From positions 1 through 39,120 of the forward strand of contig JAILKH010000144.1 in NCBI GenBank assembly GCA_024693925.1: DNA of 39,120 nucleotides, given 5' to 3'. The notes under the pieces are model-generated. The model had not been told where the DNA came from. It saw nothing but the letters and a program-made list of their open reading frames with translations, and did not search any database. This document shows positions 1 through 9,205 of this stretch, in pieces. Made by a program: the position numbers and the translations under genes. Numbering within the stretch: position 1 is the stretch's first letter; each line of letters starts with the position of its first letter. The DNA comes from Lachnospiraceae bacterium (GTDB taxonomy: Bacteria > Bacillota > Clostridia > Lachnospirales > Lachnospiraceae).

Positions 1-123
1 CCATCATTTTCACATATTTCAATAATTTATATCACGTATATTTCAAATTCATATTAAAACTGTCATTTTGTATATATAGTTGCCTGATCAATTCATTTTT
101 TAAGGGTTGTTGTTCCTAATTTA

Positions 124-152
124 TTGATAAAAATCACTAAATTTGTTACAAT
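124..152 (+). promoter_or_regulatory. sigma-A type promoter for the amino-acid ABC transporter operon
   Basis: The -35 box TTGATA (124-129) is separated by 17 bases from the -10 box TACAAT (147-152). This is close to consensus and lies about 75 bases upstream of the permease start. The AT-rich stretch before it (1-123) shows no gene. No riboswitch or T-box was recognised in the short leader. Confidence 0.7.
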
Positions 153-229
153 CATACGCGTTGTAATATTGTCTTAAATTTATTGCATTTATCAATGATT
201 CAATAGCATTAAGCTTGGAAAGGGCAAAA

Positions 230-898
230 ATGGCAAATTCATTTTACAGATGCTTTATAGTTAATGACAGATATAAGTTGTTGGTAAGCGGACTTGGGAT
301 CACCATAAAAGTATCCCTTCTTGCGGTAGTATTGGGAATTCTTATAGGCTTCCTGATAGCTCTTTGCAATCTTTCACGCAAAAAACCACTTAATGTTATC
401 GGAAAGGTTTATACGGATATCATAAGAGGAACCCCTTCGGTAACTCAGCTTATGATAATTTATTTTGTTATTTTTGCCACTATCAACTGGCCTAAGTGGG
501 TTATTGCCGCAATTGCTTTCGGAATAAACTCCGGAGCCTATGTTTCGGAAATAATCCGGGCAGGGATATTATCCATTGACAAAGGCCAGACCGAAGCCGG
601 GCGGTCCCTGGGACTTAATGCCAAACAGACAATGATATACATAATCATTCCTCAGGCCCTTAAAAATATTTTCCCCGCATTGGGCAACGAGTTTATTACC
701 CTGATAAAAGAAACCGCAATAGTCGGTTATGTGGGACTTATGGATATACAAAAGGCCGGTGATTTTATTAAAAGCTCCACTTATGAAGCTTTTATGCCTC
801 TGATCGGTACCGCCGTAATTTATTTCATATTGATCAAGCTTCTTACAACTGCTCTTGGCAAATTTGAAAACCATCTGAGAAAATCGGAGGTCAGATAG
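230..898 (+). CDS. polar amino-acid ABC transporter permease
   Basis: This is the inner-membrane permease of an amino-acid uptake ABC transporter (His/Gln/cystine class). The protein has about five hydrophobic segments. The cytoplasmic EAA loop that contacts the ATPase is visible as [21 protein letters not shown], near residue 125. The frame is open from a TTG at 215, but GGAAAGG at 217-223 lies six bases before the ATG at 230, so I start there (222 residues, a usual length for the family). The ATPase follows two bases after the stop and the binding lipoprotein comes third, so the three form one operon. The exact amino acid cannot be told from the sequence. Confidence 0.93.
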   Translation: MANSFYRCFIVNDRYKLLVSGLGITIKVSLLAVVLGILIGFLIALCNLSRKKPLNVIGKVYTDIIRGTPSVTQLMIIYFVIFATINWPKWVIAAIAFGINSGAYVSEIIRAGILSIDKGQTEAGRSLGLNAKQTMIYIIIPQALKNIFPALGNEFITLIKETAIVGYVGLMDIQKAGDFIKSSTYEAFMPLIGTAVIYFILIKLLTTALGKFENHLRKSEVR

Positions 899-900
899 CT

Positions 901-1653
901 ATGAATGAAATTAACAGCAAAAATACAATAATAAAAATAAATGATCTTAAGAAGGCCTTCGGTGATATTACCGTTCTTAACGGCATATCGGAAGAAATAT
1001 ATGAAGGCGAGGTTGTTGTTGTGATCGGTCCCTCCGGTTCAGGCAAAAGCACTTTTTTAAGATGTCTCAATCTGCTTGAAAATCCGGATTCCGGAGAGAT
1101 AATAATAGACGGAGAGCAGATAAACACACCCGGAGTTGATGTTGACAGACTCCGTCAGAAAATGGGAATGGTATTTCAGCATTTTAACCTGTTTCCCCAC
1201 CTGACGGTTCTTGAGAATATAACCCTTGCTCCCGTAAAGCTCAATTTAATGTCTCCCAAAGACGCCGAAAATAAAGCATTTGAACTTCTTAAAACAGTAG
1301 ATCTCTATGAAAAAGCAAACGTATATCCATCATCCCTGTCCGGCGGACAGAAACAGCGTATTGCAATAGCCCGGGCACTTGCGATGGAGCCTGAGATAAT
1401 GTTGTTTGACGAACCCACATCAGCTCTTGACCCGGAAATGGTAGGTGAAGTTCTTGATGTTATGAAGCAGCTTGCCTCCAGCGGAATGACCATGGTGGTT
1501 GTTACCCATGAAATGGGCTTTGCAAAAGAAGTAGGTACACGACTTTTATTTATAGACGAAGGCAAAATACTGGAAAACGGTGACCCAAAGGACATTCTCT
1601 CTAACCCCAAACAGGAAAGAACCAAAATTTTCTTAAGCAAGGTTCTTAAATAA
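901..1653 (+). CDS. amino-acid ABC transporter ATP-binding protein (GlnQ/HisP type)
   Basis: This is the ATPase that powers the transporter encoded by its neighbours. Walker A (GPSGSGKST), the Q-loop ([10 protein letters not shown]), the signature LSGGQKQR, Walker B with catalytic Glu ([12 protein letters not shown]) and the switch His (THEMG) are all intact and in order. Its 250 residues are normal for the family. GGAGG about ten bases before the ATG serves as ribosome binding site and overlaps the end of the permease gene, which suggests coupled translation. Confidence 0.97.
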   Translation: MNEINSKNTIIKINDLKKAFGDITVLNGISEEIYEGEVVVVIGPSGSGKSTFLRCLNLLENPDSGEIIIDGEQINTPGVDVDRLRQKMGMVFQHFNLFPHLTVLENITLAPVKLNLMSPKDAENKAFELLKTVDLYEKANVYPSSLSGGQKQRIAIARALAMEPEIMLFDEPTSALDPEMVGEVLDVMKQLASSGMTMVVVTHEMGFAKEVGTRLLFIDEGKILENGDPKDILSNPKQERTKIFLSKVLK

Positions 1654-1673
1654 CATATACAAGGAGGATCATT

Positions 1674-2429
1674 ATGAAAAAATCATTATTATCACTATTT
1701 ATCATCTCAATGTCTTTATTTATACTCACAGGCTGCGGATCTAAGGGTTCAGATTCCAACACCGTTAAGATCGGAACCAATGCCGAATTTCCGCCCTTTG
1801 AATATGTCGCTTCCAGCGGAGTGATCGGTGAGTTTGATGGTATTGACATGCAGATAGCCAAAAGTATAGGTGAAAAAACCGGCAAGGAGATCAAAATTGA
1901 AAACATGGAATTCGATTCCCTTCTCATCGCTCTTCAGAACGGTCAGATCGATGCCTGCATTTCAGGTATGACGATCACCAAGGAACGGGCTGAATCCGTT
2001 GATTTTTCCATCCCTTATTATGAAGCCACACAGGTTATGATCGTAGATCAGGATTCCGATATAAAAAAGGCTTCGGATATGGACGGAAAAAGGATAGTGG
2101 TTATTCAGGGTTTTACCGGAGAGTTATGTGTTCAGGATCTGGGCTACGAATATGAGGCCTTCAAAAAGGGTACCGAAGCCATTATGGAACTTAACAATAA
2201 AAAATGCGACGTTATCGTTCTTGATTCCGCAACCGCACAAAAATATATTAAGGATAATCCAAATCTTAAAATAATTGAAGATACCGAAGCTTTTCCCGTT
2301 GAGGAATACGGCATAGCAGTTAAGAAAGGGAATAAACAGCTGCTCGATGAGATCAACAAAGCTGTAGAAGAACTGATCAGTGACGGTTCAATAAACGAAT
2401 GGAGTGCCGTCTATTCCGAGGGAGAATAA
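1674..2429 (+). CDS. amino-acid-binding lipoprotein of the ABC transporter
   Basis: This is the extracellular solute-binding protein (family 3, SBP_bac_3) that delivers the substrate to the permease. A lipoprotein signal peptide ends in the lipobox LTGC, with Cys21 as the lipid anchor. The mature part starts with a Ser/Gly-rich linker and shows family features: the early GTNAEFPPFEY motif, DGIDMQIAKSIGE and CISGMTITKERAESVDFS. An AAGGAGG ribosome binding site lies just upstream and the gene follows the ATPase by about 20 bases. A strong hairpin terminator follows. It likely binds a polar amino acid or cystine; which one is not clear. Confidence 0.95.
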   Translation: MKKSLLSLFIISMSLFILTGCGSKGSDSNTVKIGTNAEFPPFEYVASSGVIGEFDGIDMQIAKSIGEKTGKEIKIENMEFDSLLIALQNGQIDACISGMTITKERAESVDFSIPYYEATQVMIVDQDSDIKKASDMDGKRIVVIQGFTGELCVQDLGYEYEAFKKGTEAIMELNNKKCDVIVLDSATAQKYIKDNPNLKIIEDTEAFPVEEYGIAVKKGNKQLLDEINKAVEELISDGSINEWSAVYSEGE

Positions 2430-2453
2430 GAATAATCTTTTAAAGAAATGATA

Positions 2454-2499
2454 AACGGAGACAGCCTGCCTGTTAATTGCAGTCTGTCTCCGTTATTTA
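2454..2499 (+). terminator. Rho-independent terminator, probably two-way
   Basis: AACGGAGACAG (2454-2464) pairs perfectly with CTGTCTCCGTT (2484-2494), and an inner CTGC/GCAG pairing lengthens the stem. A T-rich tract (ATTTATTTTT) follows on the plus strand. It ends the ABC operon and lies 15 bases from the stop of the convergent hydrolase gene, so it may also stop minus-strand transcription. Confidence 0.85.
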
Positions 2500-2513
2500 T
2501 TTTTATAAATTAT

Positions 2514-3416
2514 TTATATGAATTCTTTAAAATATTCACACTCATCATCATTACACTTAATGCCCTCTTTTAGACGCATATTGCAGTGAAATACATGTCC
2601 CAAAGGATCCTTATCCGTTCCGTAGAATCTGTAAACAAAAGGAACCGAAGCATCCATTAAGGCTTCAACCATTAAGGTTGCCTGACACTTCAGAAAATCT
2701 CCGGCGCAGGTCATAAGAAAGACCGGCGGATAATCCCCCGTTATCAGGGCAGTTGCATTAACCAGCTTTAACTCATCCCTGCTTCCTCCGTCATTAAGAA
2801 AATCCATCAGTATTATGGGAGTATTCGGATCCAGTTCGGAAAAACGTTCCATATCGTATTTTCCGCAGTTTAAAGCAATAGCTTTAAGTTTAAGTCCGGA
2901 ACAAGACAATTCAGCGGCAGGATATGCTCTTTTCAGTTCCGCGGCATATTTATCATTCGTAATAAAGGATGTATATAAGGATAATAAATGGCCTCCCGCC
3001 GAATCTCCTACCGCAAATATATTTGTAATATCCAGACAATACTTATCTGCATTTTCGGCTATCCAGTCAAACACCGAACAAATATCCTCTATCTGTGCCG
3101 GAAACCTGTTCTCCGGGGCAAGTCTGTAAGATGGATTTACAACCGCAAATCCCCTTTCTGCCAGACTCATACCATAGAACTGATAAACCTCTTTATCTCC
3201 GTAAACCCAGGCTCCGCCATGTATTATAACGATCACCGGAAGCAATTTCACAGAGGTTTTAACCGGTTTATATACATCTAATAAATTAAATTTTTCATCG
3301 GTCCCGTAACTTATATTATCAAACCTTACAATATCCTTTGGTGTTTCAAGACCCTTATCTCTTTCCTTATCGCCGCATGCAAATTCCACCCTTACTCTGT
3401 CACTGTATTCAGACAT
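2514..3416 (-). CDS. alpha/beta hydrolase, carboxylesterase/hormone-sensitive-lipase type
   Basis: This is probably a cytoplasmic esterase; there is no signal peptide. The oxyanion-hole motif HGGAWVYG (near residue 65) and the nucleophile elbow GDSAGG (near residue 138) are intact. A C-terminal Asp (TCAGDFLK) and His (PLGHVFH) complete a plausible catalytic triad. This layout fits BD-FAE and hormone-sensitive-lipase-like enzymes, often deacetylating or de-esterifying plant sugar esters. It is the last gene of the carbohydrate cluster, 32 bases after the TetM-like gene, with its own AAAGGAGG site. Its true substrate is unknown; removing acyl groups from arabinoxylan fragments would fit the context. 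Confidence 0.85.
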   Translation of the reverse strand: MSEYSDRVRVEFACGDKERDKGLETPKDIVRFDNISYGTDEKFNLLDVYKPVKTSVKLLPVIVIIHGGAWVYGDKEVYQFYGMSLAERGFAVVNPSYRLAPENRFPAQIEDICSVFDWIAENADKYCLDITNIFAVGDSAGGHLLSLYTSFITNDKYAAELKRAYPAAELSCSGLKLKAIALNCGKYDMERFSELDPNTPIILMDFLNDGGSRDELKLVNATALITGDYPPVFLMTCAGDFLKCQATLMVEALMDASVPFVYRFYGTDKDPLGHVFHCNMRLKEGIKCNDDECEYFKEFI

Positions 3417-3448
3417 AAGCTTCCTCCTTTATATTATCCTGTAATATA

Positions 3449-6187
3449 TTATTTTTTATCCGGTATTTCTCCCTCTATGTCAACTTTTATACGAACCTTT
3501 TCTTCCCTGTTTCCGGCATAAAAGTCATCCATAATATTTTTTATGACGGAATCAATAAATCCTTCCAGCGCTCTTGCTGACATAAGATGGCAATTACTGC
3601 CGTATGCCACGCTTCCCTCCGCTTTATCGGAAGTGACCACAGTCACATCATACTTCCTTCCGTTCTCAGCGGCAAATCTCTCTATATAGCTGTCAGCAGT
3701 TTCATCCTCCGCGGTAAATACCACCTTTATATTCATTATACTGTTAAGATCGGTAGTTCTTCCCTTAACCTTATATGCATCAAATACCAATATGATCTTT
3801 GCATCAATGGCCCCCTGCAGATTACTCATAATATCGATAAAACGGTCTCTTGCCGCATCGAGATTTACGGCAGCCAGACTTTTAAGCTCACTGAATGCAA
3901 AAATCACATTATATCCGTCTACTATCATATATTTCTTTTTTCTCTCTATGGGATTATATTTATAATCACTGTAAGGATCATTTATCTTCCCTCCCGTCGA
4001 AACAACTTTTCCTTTTTTGGCGCCTACCCCTTTCCTCTTTTCCATTTCCGTTTTTATCGATGAATCACTGTTTGAATAAAAGGTCCTGTTTAATATGGCA
4101 TCAATTTCATCCGTTCCTATGGATTGTACAGTCTGTGACTTTAAATCCCCTTTTTCAATTGTATTATATTTTACGGATCCGGAAGCTTCCTCCGCCTCAT
4201 AATTTAAATCCGCATATTTTCCATCCAAACTTATATATTTGGGACTCTCTACGTGCATATACTCCCTTACTTTATCCCAGGGAACTATAAAACCGGCTCC
4301 ATGAGCACAAAAAACCGAATCCGGAGTATTTTTTACATCCGCTTCAGGCAAATAACCGATACTTTCCACCACTTCATCGGGATTATGGCATTCGTCATAT
4401 CCCGCCAGACTTAAGCTTATACTTCCAAGCCCCTTCGAATAAGCTGTAAGCTCCGCCGAATAATTCCGAATACACACAACGGGCGCTCTGCCTGTAAGAA
4501 CCGCCATATCTCCTTCCGGCTCCGGAGCCGAAGGTTTTCCGTTCATTCTCTCAAGATCCGTCATTGCACGCCCCACGAACTCGGCCGGTAACTCTATCCG
4601 ATAATAATAATAGGGTTCCAGCAAAATACTTGCCGTACTCATAAGTCCCTGCCTTAAGGCTCTGTAGGTAGCCTGCCTGAAATCTCCGCCTTCCGTATGC
4701 TTTACGGAAGCCTTACCGGTCAAAAGAGTGATCTTCATATCCGCTATCGGCGAACCTGTCAATACTCCTTTATGAATCCGTTCCTTAAGATGGGTTAATA
4801 TCAGTCTTTGCCAGTTTCTGTTTAATATATCCTCACTGCATACCGTATCATAACTGATACCACTACCTCTTTGCAGAGGCGTTAAAAGTAAATGAACCTC
4901 CGCATAATGACGTAAGGGTTCAAAATGACCCACTCCTTCTACCGCAGAACCGATGGTTTCTTTATACAAAACCCCGCCGGTATCAAAAAAAACATCACAC
5001 CCAAACCTGTCTTTAAGAGTTCTTGTAAGTACCTGCAGCTGCACTTCCCCCATTACACGCACTTCTGTTTCCTTCGTATTTTCATTATATTCAACCACAA
5101 GCTGGGGATCCTCATCCTCCAGCAGTCGCAAATATGACAGCAATACAGCTGCGTCAGTTCCGTCAGTTGCTTTTACCCTATAACATAAGACAGGTTCGAT
5201 CACAGGTGTGTTTTCTCTGTTTAGGGCACCCAGGCCCATTCCAATCCTTGTGTTATTTAATCCTGTAGCAACTACGATCTCTCCTGCCCGGGCCTCAGCT
5301 AAGGTTTCAAATTTTTCTCCCGAATACAGCCTAAGCTGATTAATCTTCTCCTCACCTATTAGAGCCTTGGGTTTTAAGCTGCCCCCGGTCACTTTCAGAT
5401 GAGTAAGCCGGTTACCATTGCTATCTCTTGTTATTTTAAATACTCTTGCTCCGAAGGCCTCCGGATATATATCTTCCAAAGTCAGATATTTAAGCCCGTT
5501 TATCAACTCATTTATACCCTCTCCCCGTAAGGCCGATCCAAAAAACACAGGGAAAAACCTGCGTTCTTTTATCAAGCATGTAATACGTGTGTTATTTAAT
5601 ATCTCCGGATCCTGCTTTTCTATATATTCCTCCATGAGTGTTTCATCACTCATAACGATGTCTTCAGCTTCCTCCCGGGTAAAACATAAGTTCCCGGAAT
5701 TTTCTTCTTTAAACTGCCCTGACATATCAAAGCAGTTCTCATTTAATTTCTTTTTTATTACCTCCATTATGTTATTTTTTAAAGCCCCGGGCTGATCCAT
5801 TTTATTTACAAAAATAAATACAGGGATCCCATAGCTGTTTAAAAGTGACCACAGTGTCAGGGTGTGCCCTTTAACGCCGTCCGAAGCACTAACTACAATA
5901 ATACAATAATCCAATACCTGAAGAACACATTCAGCCTCCGCCGAAAAATCAACATGACCGGGAGTATCTACAAGGGTTATATGAAGATCCCCAAGCATAA
6001 GCTGCGCCTGTTTAGAATAAATTGTAATTCCACGCTCTCTTTCCTGCTCATCCGTATCCAAAAACGTATTACGTTCATCCACACGGCCAAGTTTTCGTAA
6101 GATTCCGGATTTATATAACATTGCTTCCGTCAATGTGGTTTTTCCGGCATCCACGTGAGCTACTATTCCAAGATTAATATGTTTCAT
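3449..6187 (-). CDS. TetM/EF-G-like ribosomal GTPase fused to a C-terminal Rae1/YacP-like NYN nuclease domain
   Basis: The first ~640 residues are a translational GTPase of the tetracycline ribosomal-protection family (TetM/TetW). It starts MKHINLGIVAHVDAGKTTLT and has P-loop AHVDAGKTT, RGITI, DTPGH and NKMD, followed by EF-G domains II-V. After a poorly conserved linker (~residues 640-745) comes an NYN/PIN-like domain (~750-890): MIVDGYNVIFAF, NLDAARDRFIDIM, VFDAYKVKG, ETADSYIERF and VTSDKAE. That pattern matches Rae1 (YacP), an endonuclease that cuts mRNA in the ribosomal A site. A GTG at 6196 would add three residues, but I choose the ATG at 6187 by homology to TetM. It follows the LacI gene by 22 bases. 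Whether it confers tetracycline resistance cannot be told; rescue or cleavage at stalled ribosomes is an inference. Confidence 0.9.
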   Translation of the reverse strand: MKHINLGIVAHVDAGKTTLTEAMLYKSGILRKLGRVDERNTFLDTDEQERERGITIYSKQAQLMLGDLHITLVDTPGHVDFSAEAECVLQVLDYCIIVVSASDGVKGHTLTLWSLLNSYGIPVFIFVNKMDQPGALKNNIMEVIKKKLNENCFDMSGQFKEENSGNLCFTREEAEDIVMSDETLMEEYIEKQDPEILNNTRITCLIKERRFFPVFFGSALRGEGINELINGLKYLTLEDIYPEAFGARVFKITRDSNGNRLTHLKVTGGSLKPKALIGEEKINQLRLYSGEKFETLAEARAGEIVVATGLNNTRIGMGLGALNRENTPVIEPVLCYRVKATDGTDAAVLLSYLRLLEDEDPQLVVEYNENTKETEVRVMGEVQLQVLTRTLKDRFGCDVFFDTGGVLYKETIGSAVEGVGHFEPLRHYAEVHLLLTPLQRGSGISYDTVCSEDILNRNWQRLILTHLKERIHKGVLTGSPIADMKITLLTGKASVKHTEGGDFRQATYRALRQGLMSTASILLEPYYYYRIELPAEFVGRAMTDLERMNGKPSAPEPEGDMAVLTGRAPVVCIRNYSAELTAYSKGLGSISLSLAGYDECHNPDEVVESIGYLPEADVKNTPDSVFCAHGAGFIVPWDKVREYMHVESPKYISLDGKYADLNYEAEEASGSVKYNTIEKGDLKSQTVQSIGTDEIDAILNRTFYSNSDSSIKTEMEKRKGVGAKKGKVVSTGGKINDPYSDYKYNPIERKKKYMIVDGYNVIFAFSELKSLAAVNLDAARDRFIDIMSNLQGAIDAKIILVFDAYKVKGRTTDLNSIMNIKVVFTAEDETADSYIERFAAENGRKYDVTVVTSDKAEGSVAYGSNCHLMSARALEGFIDSVIKNIMDDFYAGNREEKVRIKVDIEGEIPDKK

Positions 6188-6209
6188 AACTTCCACAACC
6201 TTTACAAGA

Positions 6210-7259
6210 TCATTTTACTATTTTTTCCACGGAGCTTCTTTCGATCAGATCGCAGGGGATCTTAATGATCCCGTCGGTATATTTTTCTTTATTTGAAGCC
6301 GCTTCTATTTTACTTACCAGTTTCTGTGCCGCTTTATTTCCGATCTCATCAAGAGGCAGCCTCATTGTCGTAAGCCCCGGGACAAAAAATTCCGCAAGAT
6401 ACTTATTATCAAAGCTGATAACCGACAGATCCTTACCCGGTCGTTTTCCGATTTCTTCCATATATTCATATACTCCGCCTGTCATATGATCGGACATGCT
6501 GAATAAAGCCGTATAATCTCCGTCCATCAGGTACTTACAGGCTTCATAACCCGAAGCTTTACTCCAATTCCCATATATGATATCCGATTCTTTTATATTG
6601 ATACCGGCTTCTTTTGCCGCTCTCTTTGCTCCTCTTAGCCTTAATATCGTATGCATATTATCTCTCACACCCGCAAGTATGCCTATGTTCTTATGACCTT
6701 TTTCCACCAGATAACGGACTGCCCTGCAGGCAGCATCCTCATCATCAAGAATTATAGATGATACTTCCGGATTATTATCTTTAGCATAGGCCATTACCGT
6801 GGGAATTATGAACCCTTCCGTAAAACCGGACATTTCACGGTAGTGGGCAGCCACGTAAATGACCCCTTCGGTCAACATATTTTCAAACCTCTTTGCCGTT
6901 GACTTGAACAGTCTACGCATATCCTCATCATGATTTTTCCAATCATCCGGCCATCTACTATACATTCTCAGGTTCTGAAGCATTACAGTATAACCCTTTT
7001 CCTCCAGATATCTCATTAATCCCTCAACGATTTCCGCCGTCGTAAATTGCGCAATATCTTCAACTACAACACCTATGATCCCGGTCTTCTTACTCCTAAG
7101 ACCTTTAGCGGTAAAATTCTGATTATATCCGTATTTTTCAACTACCTTTAGGACTCTGTCAACAGTAGCCGTACCGGCTTTATTTTTTCCGTTCAAAACA
7201 TTTGATACAGTAGCTATAGAAACTCCGCATTCTTTTGCAATATCCTTGATCGTAACCAT
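6210..7259 (-). CDS. LacI/GalR-family transcriptional regulator
   Basis: The N-terminal helix-turn-helix (residues 3-24: VTIKDIAKECGVSIATVSNVL) and hinge (YNQNFTAKGLRSKKTG) are followed by a periplasmic-binding-protein-like sugar sensor domain. Its 349 residues are a usual length. The gene follows the GH51 gene by 16 bases with a GGAGAG ribosome binding site. It is very probably the local repressor: the strong LacI-type palindrome at 10763-10800 sits on the promoter of the GH43 gene in the same cluster. The inducer is likely arabinose, xylose or an arabino-oligosaccharide, inferred from the neighbours. Confidence 0.94.
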   Translation of the reverse strand: MVTIKDIAKECGVSIATVSNVLNGKNKAGTATVDRVLKVVEKYGYNQNFTAKGLRSKKTGIIGVVVEDIAQFTTAEIVEGLMRYLEEKGYTVMLQNLRMYSRWPDDWKNHDEDMRRLFKSTAKRFENMLTEGVIYVAAHYREMSGFTEGFIIPTVMAYAKDNNPEVSSIILDDEDAACRAVRYLVEKGHKNIGILAGVRDNMHTILRLRGAKRAAKEAGINIKESDIIYGNWSKASGYEACKYLMDGDYTALFSMSDHMTGGVYEYMEEIGKRPGKDLSVISFDNKYLAEFFVPGLTTMRLPLDEIGNKAAQKLVSKIEAASNKEKYTDGIIKIPCDLIERSSVEKIVK

Positions 7260-7275
7260 AATCTCTCCATTCGGA

Positions 7276-8784
7276 TCATTTAATCTTTAATTGAACCACT
7301 GAAGCGCCGGGAAGAGACAGTACAATATCATTCCCTTGGAATTTGTATCCGGAATATCCGGAGCTGATCACTTTTTCAGGCTCCGAAAAGGTATTGATAT
7401 CCTGAGGAGCGTCAGCTCTTAATATATTACATTCAACAACGTCATATTTTTTATTCTTAATAGTTTGTATTATTATTTCTTCCGTCTCATTCATGGAAAG
7501 ATTATTTAATGTTATCATTATAACACCATCCTTTATGGATACAGATTCGGAAATCTTCGGCAGACAGTGCTGATCATCAACAGATATCGATCCCTCATTT
7601 ATGAGTCTGCTGTCCAGCAGCTCGGCCCCTTGATGATCACGAAACATCTTAAACACATACCAGGTAGGGGTTTTTATCATCTTATTGCCTTCCGTTAATA
7701 TAACCGCCTGCAATACATTAACCATCTGGGCAATACAGGCAAGTTTAACCCTGTCACAATGCTTGTTAAATATGTTAAGCGATATTCCCGCGACCAAGGC
7801 ATCCCGCATAGTATTTTGCTGATACAGAAATCCCGGATTGGTACCCGGCTCTACCAAAAACCAGGTTCCCCACTCATCAATAGACATACCTATCTTCTTA
7901 TTGGGATCAAATTTATCCATGATCGCACCATGCTTTATTATCAATTCCTCAATATGATAAGCCGCCCACAAGGTCTTATTCCAAAGCTCTTCATCAAATT
8001 CTGTGGCACTGACTTTGGGAAGCCATCCATTCGGTAATGTATAATAATGGAGAGACAACAGATCCATAAAACCATGACTTTGAGGATCGGTATGCTTAAA
8101 ACACCCCTCCATAACTTCCTCCGTCCAGTAATAGTCTTCGGAATTTGCTCCGCAACAGATTTTTTTAATGGGATTTTCACCGTCATATTGACGGATAAAA
8201 GTCTGATATCTTCTGTATTCATTTGCATAATATTCCGGAGTCATATTTCCGCCGCAACCCCAGTTTTCATTACCCACTCCGAAGTAATCTACCTTATACG
8301 GTTTTTCCCGTCCGTTTTCTTTACGAAGCTCCGACATGGGAGAACCTCCGGGATTCGTCATATATTCGATCCATTCGGACATTTCTCTTACGGTTCCGCT
8401 GCCCAAATTACCGTTTATATATGTTTTACATCCCAACTGATCACACAATTCCATAAATTCATGAGTTCCGAAACTATTATCCTCCGTAACTCCGCCCCAA
8501 TTGGTATTAACCATCTTTTTTCTTTCCGATTTCTTACCGATACCGTCTTTCCAATGATATTCATCTGCAAAACATCCCCCCGGCCAGCGCAGCAAAGGAA
8601 CACCGATCTCCTTAAGAGCTTCAACCACATCCGTACGCATTCCTTTTCTGTTGGGAATATCCGATTCTTCTCCGACATATATTCCCTCATAAATACATCT
8701 GCCCAGATGTTCACTGAAATGTCCGTATATTTCAGGTTCAATAGTTCCCATTTCCTTTGTTTCATCAATAATAAGTACAGCCAT
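7276..8784 (-). CDS. alpha-L-arabinofuranosidase, GH51
   Basis: This retaining glycosidase removes arabinofuranosyl side chains from arabinoxylan or arabinan oligosaccharides. It has no signal peptide, so it acts in the cytoplasm. Family features are [18 protein letters not shown] near the start, [13 protein letters not shown], the acid/base Glu in [11 protein letters not shown] (about residue 172) and the nucleophile Glu in SIDEWGTW (about residue 304). The frame opens five codons earlier (8799), but those codons contain the GGAGG ribosome binding site of the inner ATG at 8784, which is therefore the start (502 residues). Confidence 0.95.
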   Translation of the reverse strand: MAVLIIDETKEMGTIEPEIYGHFSEHLGRCIYEGIYVGEESDIPNRKGMRTDVVEALKEIGVPLLRWPGGCFADEYHWKDGIGKKSERKKMVNTNWGGVTEDNSFGTHEFMELCDQLGCKTYINGNLGSGTVREMSEWIEYMTNPGGSPMSELRKENGREKPYKVDYFGVGNENWGCGGNMTPEYYANEYRRYQTFIRQYDGENPIKKICCGANSEDYYWTEEVMEGCFKHTDPQSHGFMDLLSLHYYTLPNGWLPKVSATEFDEELWNKTLWAAYHIEELIIKHGAIMDKFDPNKKIGMSIDEWGTWFLVEPGTNPGFLYQQNTMRDALVAGISLNIFNKHCDRVKLACIAQMVNVLQAVILTEGNKMIKTPTWYVFKMFRDHQGAELLDSRLINEGSISVDDQHCLPKISESVSIKDGVIMITLNNLSMNETEEIIIQTIKNKKYDVVECNILRADAPQDINTFSEPEKVISSGYSGYKFQGNDIVLSLPGASVVQLKIK

Positions 8785-8847
8785 ATTCAAATCCTCCATA
8801 ATTTAAATTATTATTATCACGATCCACGCTCTTAAAGTCCGTTATAG

Positions 8848-9126
8848 CTACCATTTCTCCAACGGACAATGAGAAGATTTCTTCATGCTCCTTATAACAC
8901 AATAACAGCCGCAGCAAAGGCAGGTTCCCTGATTGTTTTTTATGCAATCTTCGCATACCTTGAGGCGGCTGTCCATAAGTTCCTTATCCGCTCTTTCGTT
9001 TTTCTCCAGTAATGCATATAATCTATCCGCATATAATCCTATATCTTCCGGAATATCCGCATAGATCTCACACATCTTACAGAATCTTAGTGATCCGGAA
9101 ACCGATCCATCATCTTTTTTATTCAC
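8848..9126 (-). CDS. small Cys-rich protein, DUF6171-like
   Basis: This 92-residue protein has paired cysteines: CKMC near residue 16, then C..C in VCEDCIKNN, GTCLCCGCYC and a terminal CPLEKW. The spacing suggests one or two zinc sites. The C-terminal part, in which a C-x2-C is followed by a GTCxxCGCYV-like segment and a final CP...W, resembles the DUF6171 family. The start is a GTG with a weak AGAAG site. It lies between the GH43 and GH51 genes, 63 bases before the latter. No role is known; a link to arabinoside use is only positional. Confidence 0.75.
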   Translation of the reverse strand: MNKKDDGSVSGSLRFCKMCEIYADIPEDIGLYADRLYALLEKNERADKELMDSRLKVCEDCIKNNQGTCLCCGCYCVIRSMKKSSHCPLEKW

Positions 9127-9205
9127 GTTTGCTCTTCTTTCGTATTTTAATTATCGTTACAGTTCGAAACCGGTTATATAATTCCGGGAATTTTCATATT
9201 TAAAA

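Noticed and set aside
3449-6187. Mobile tetracycline-resistance gene
   Set aside because: The composition matches its neighbours, it is embedded in an operon, it carries an extra nuclease domain, and no transposon ends or integrase are near. Resistance is untested.
8047-8835. Long plus-strand frame opposite GH51
   Set aside because: It is a shadow of the arabinofuranosidase gene, without family motifs or a ribosome binding site.
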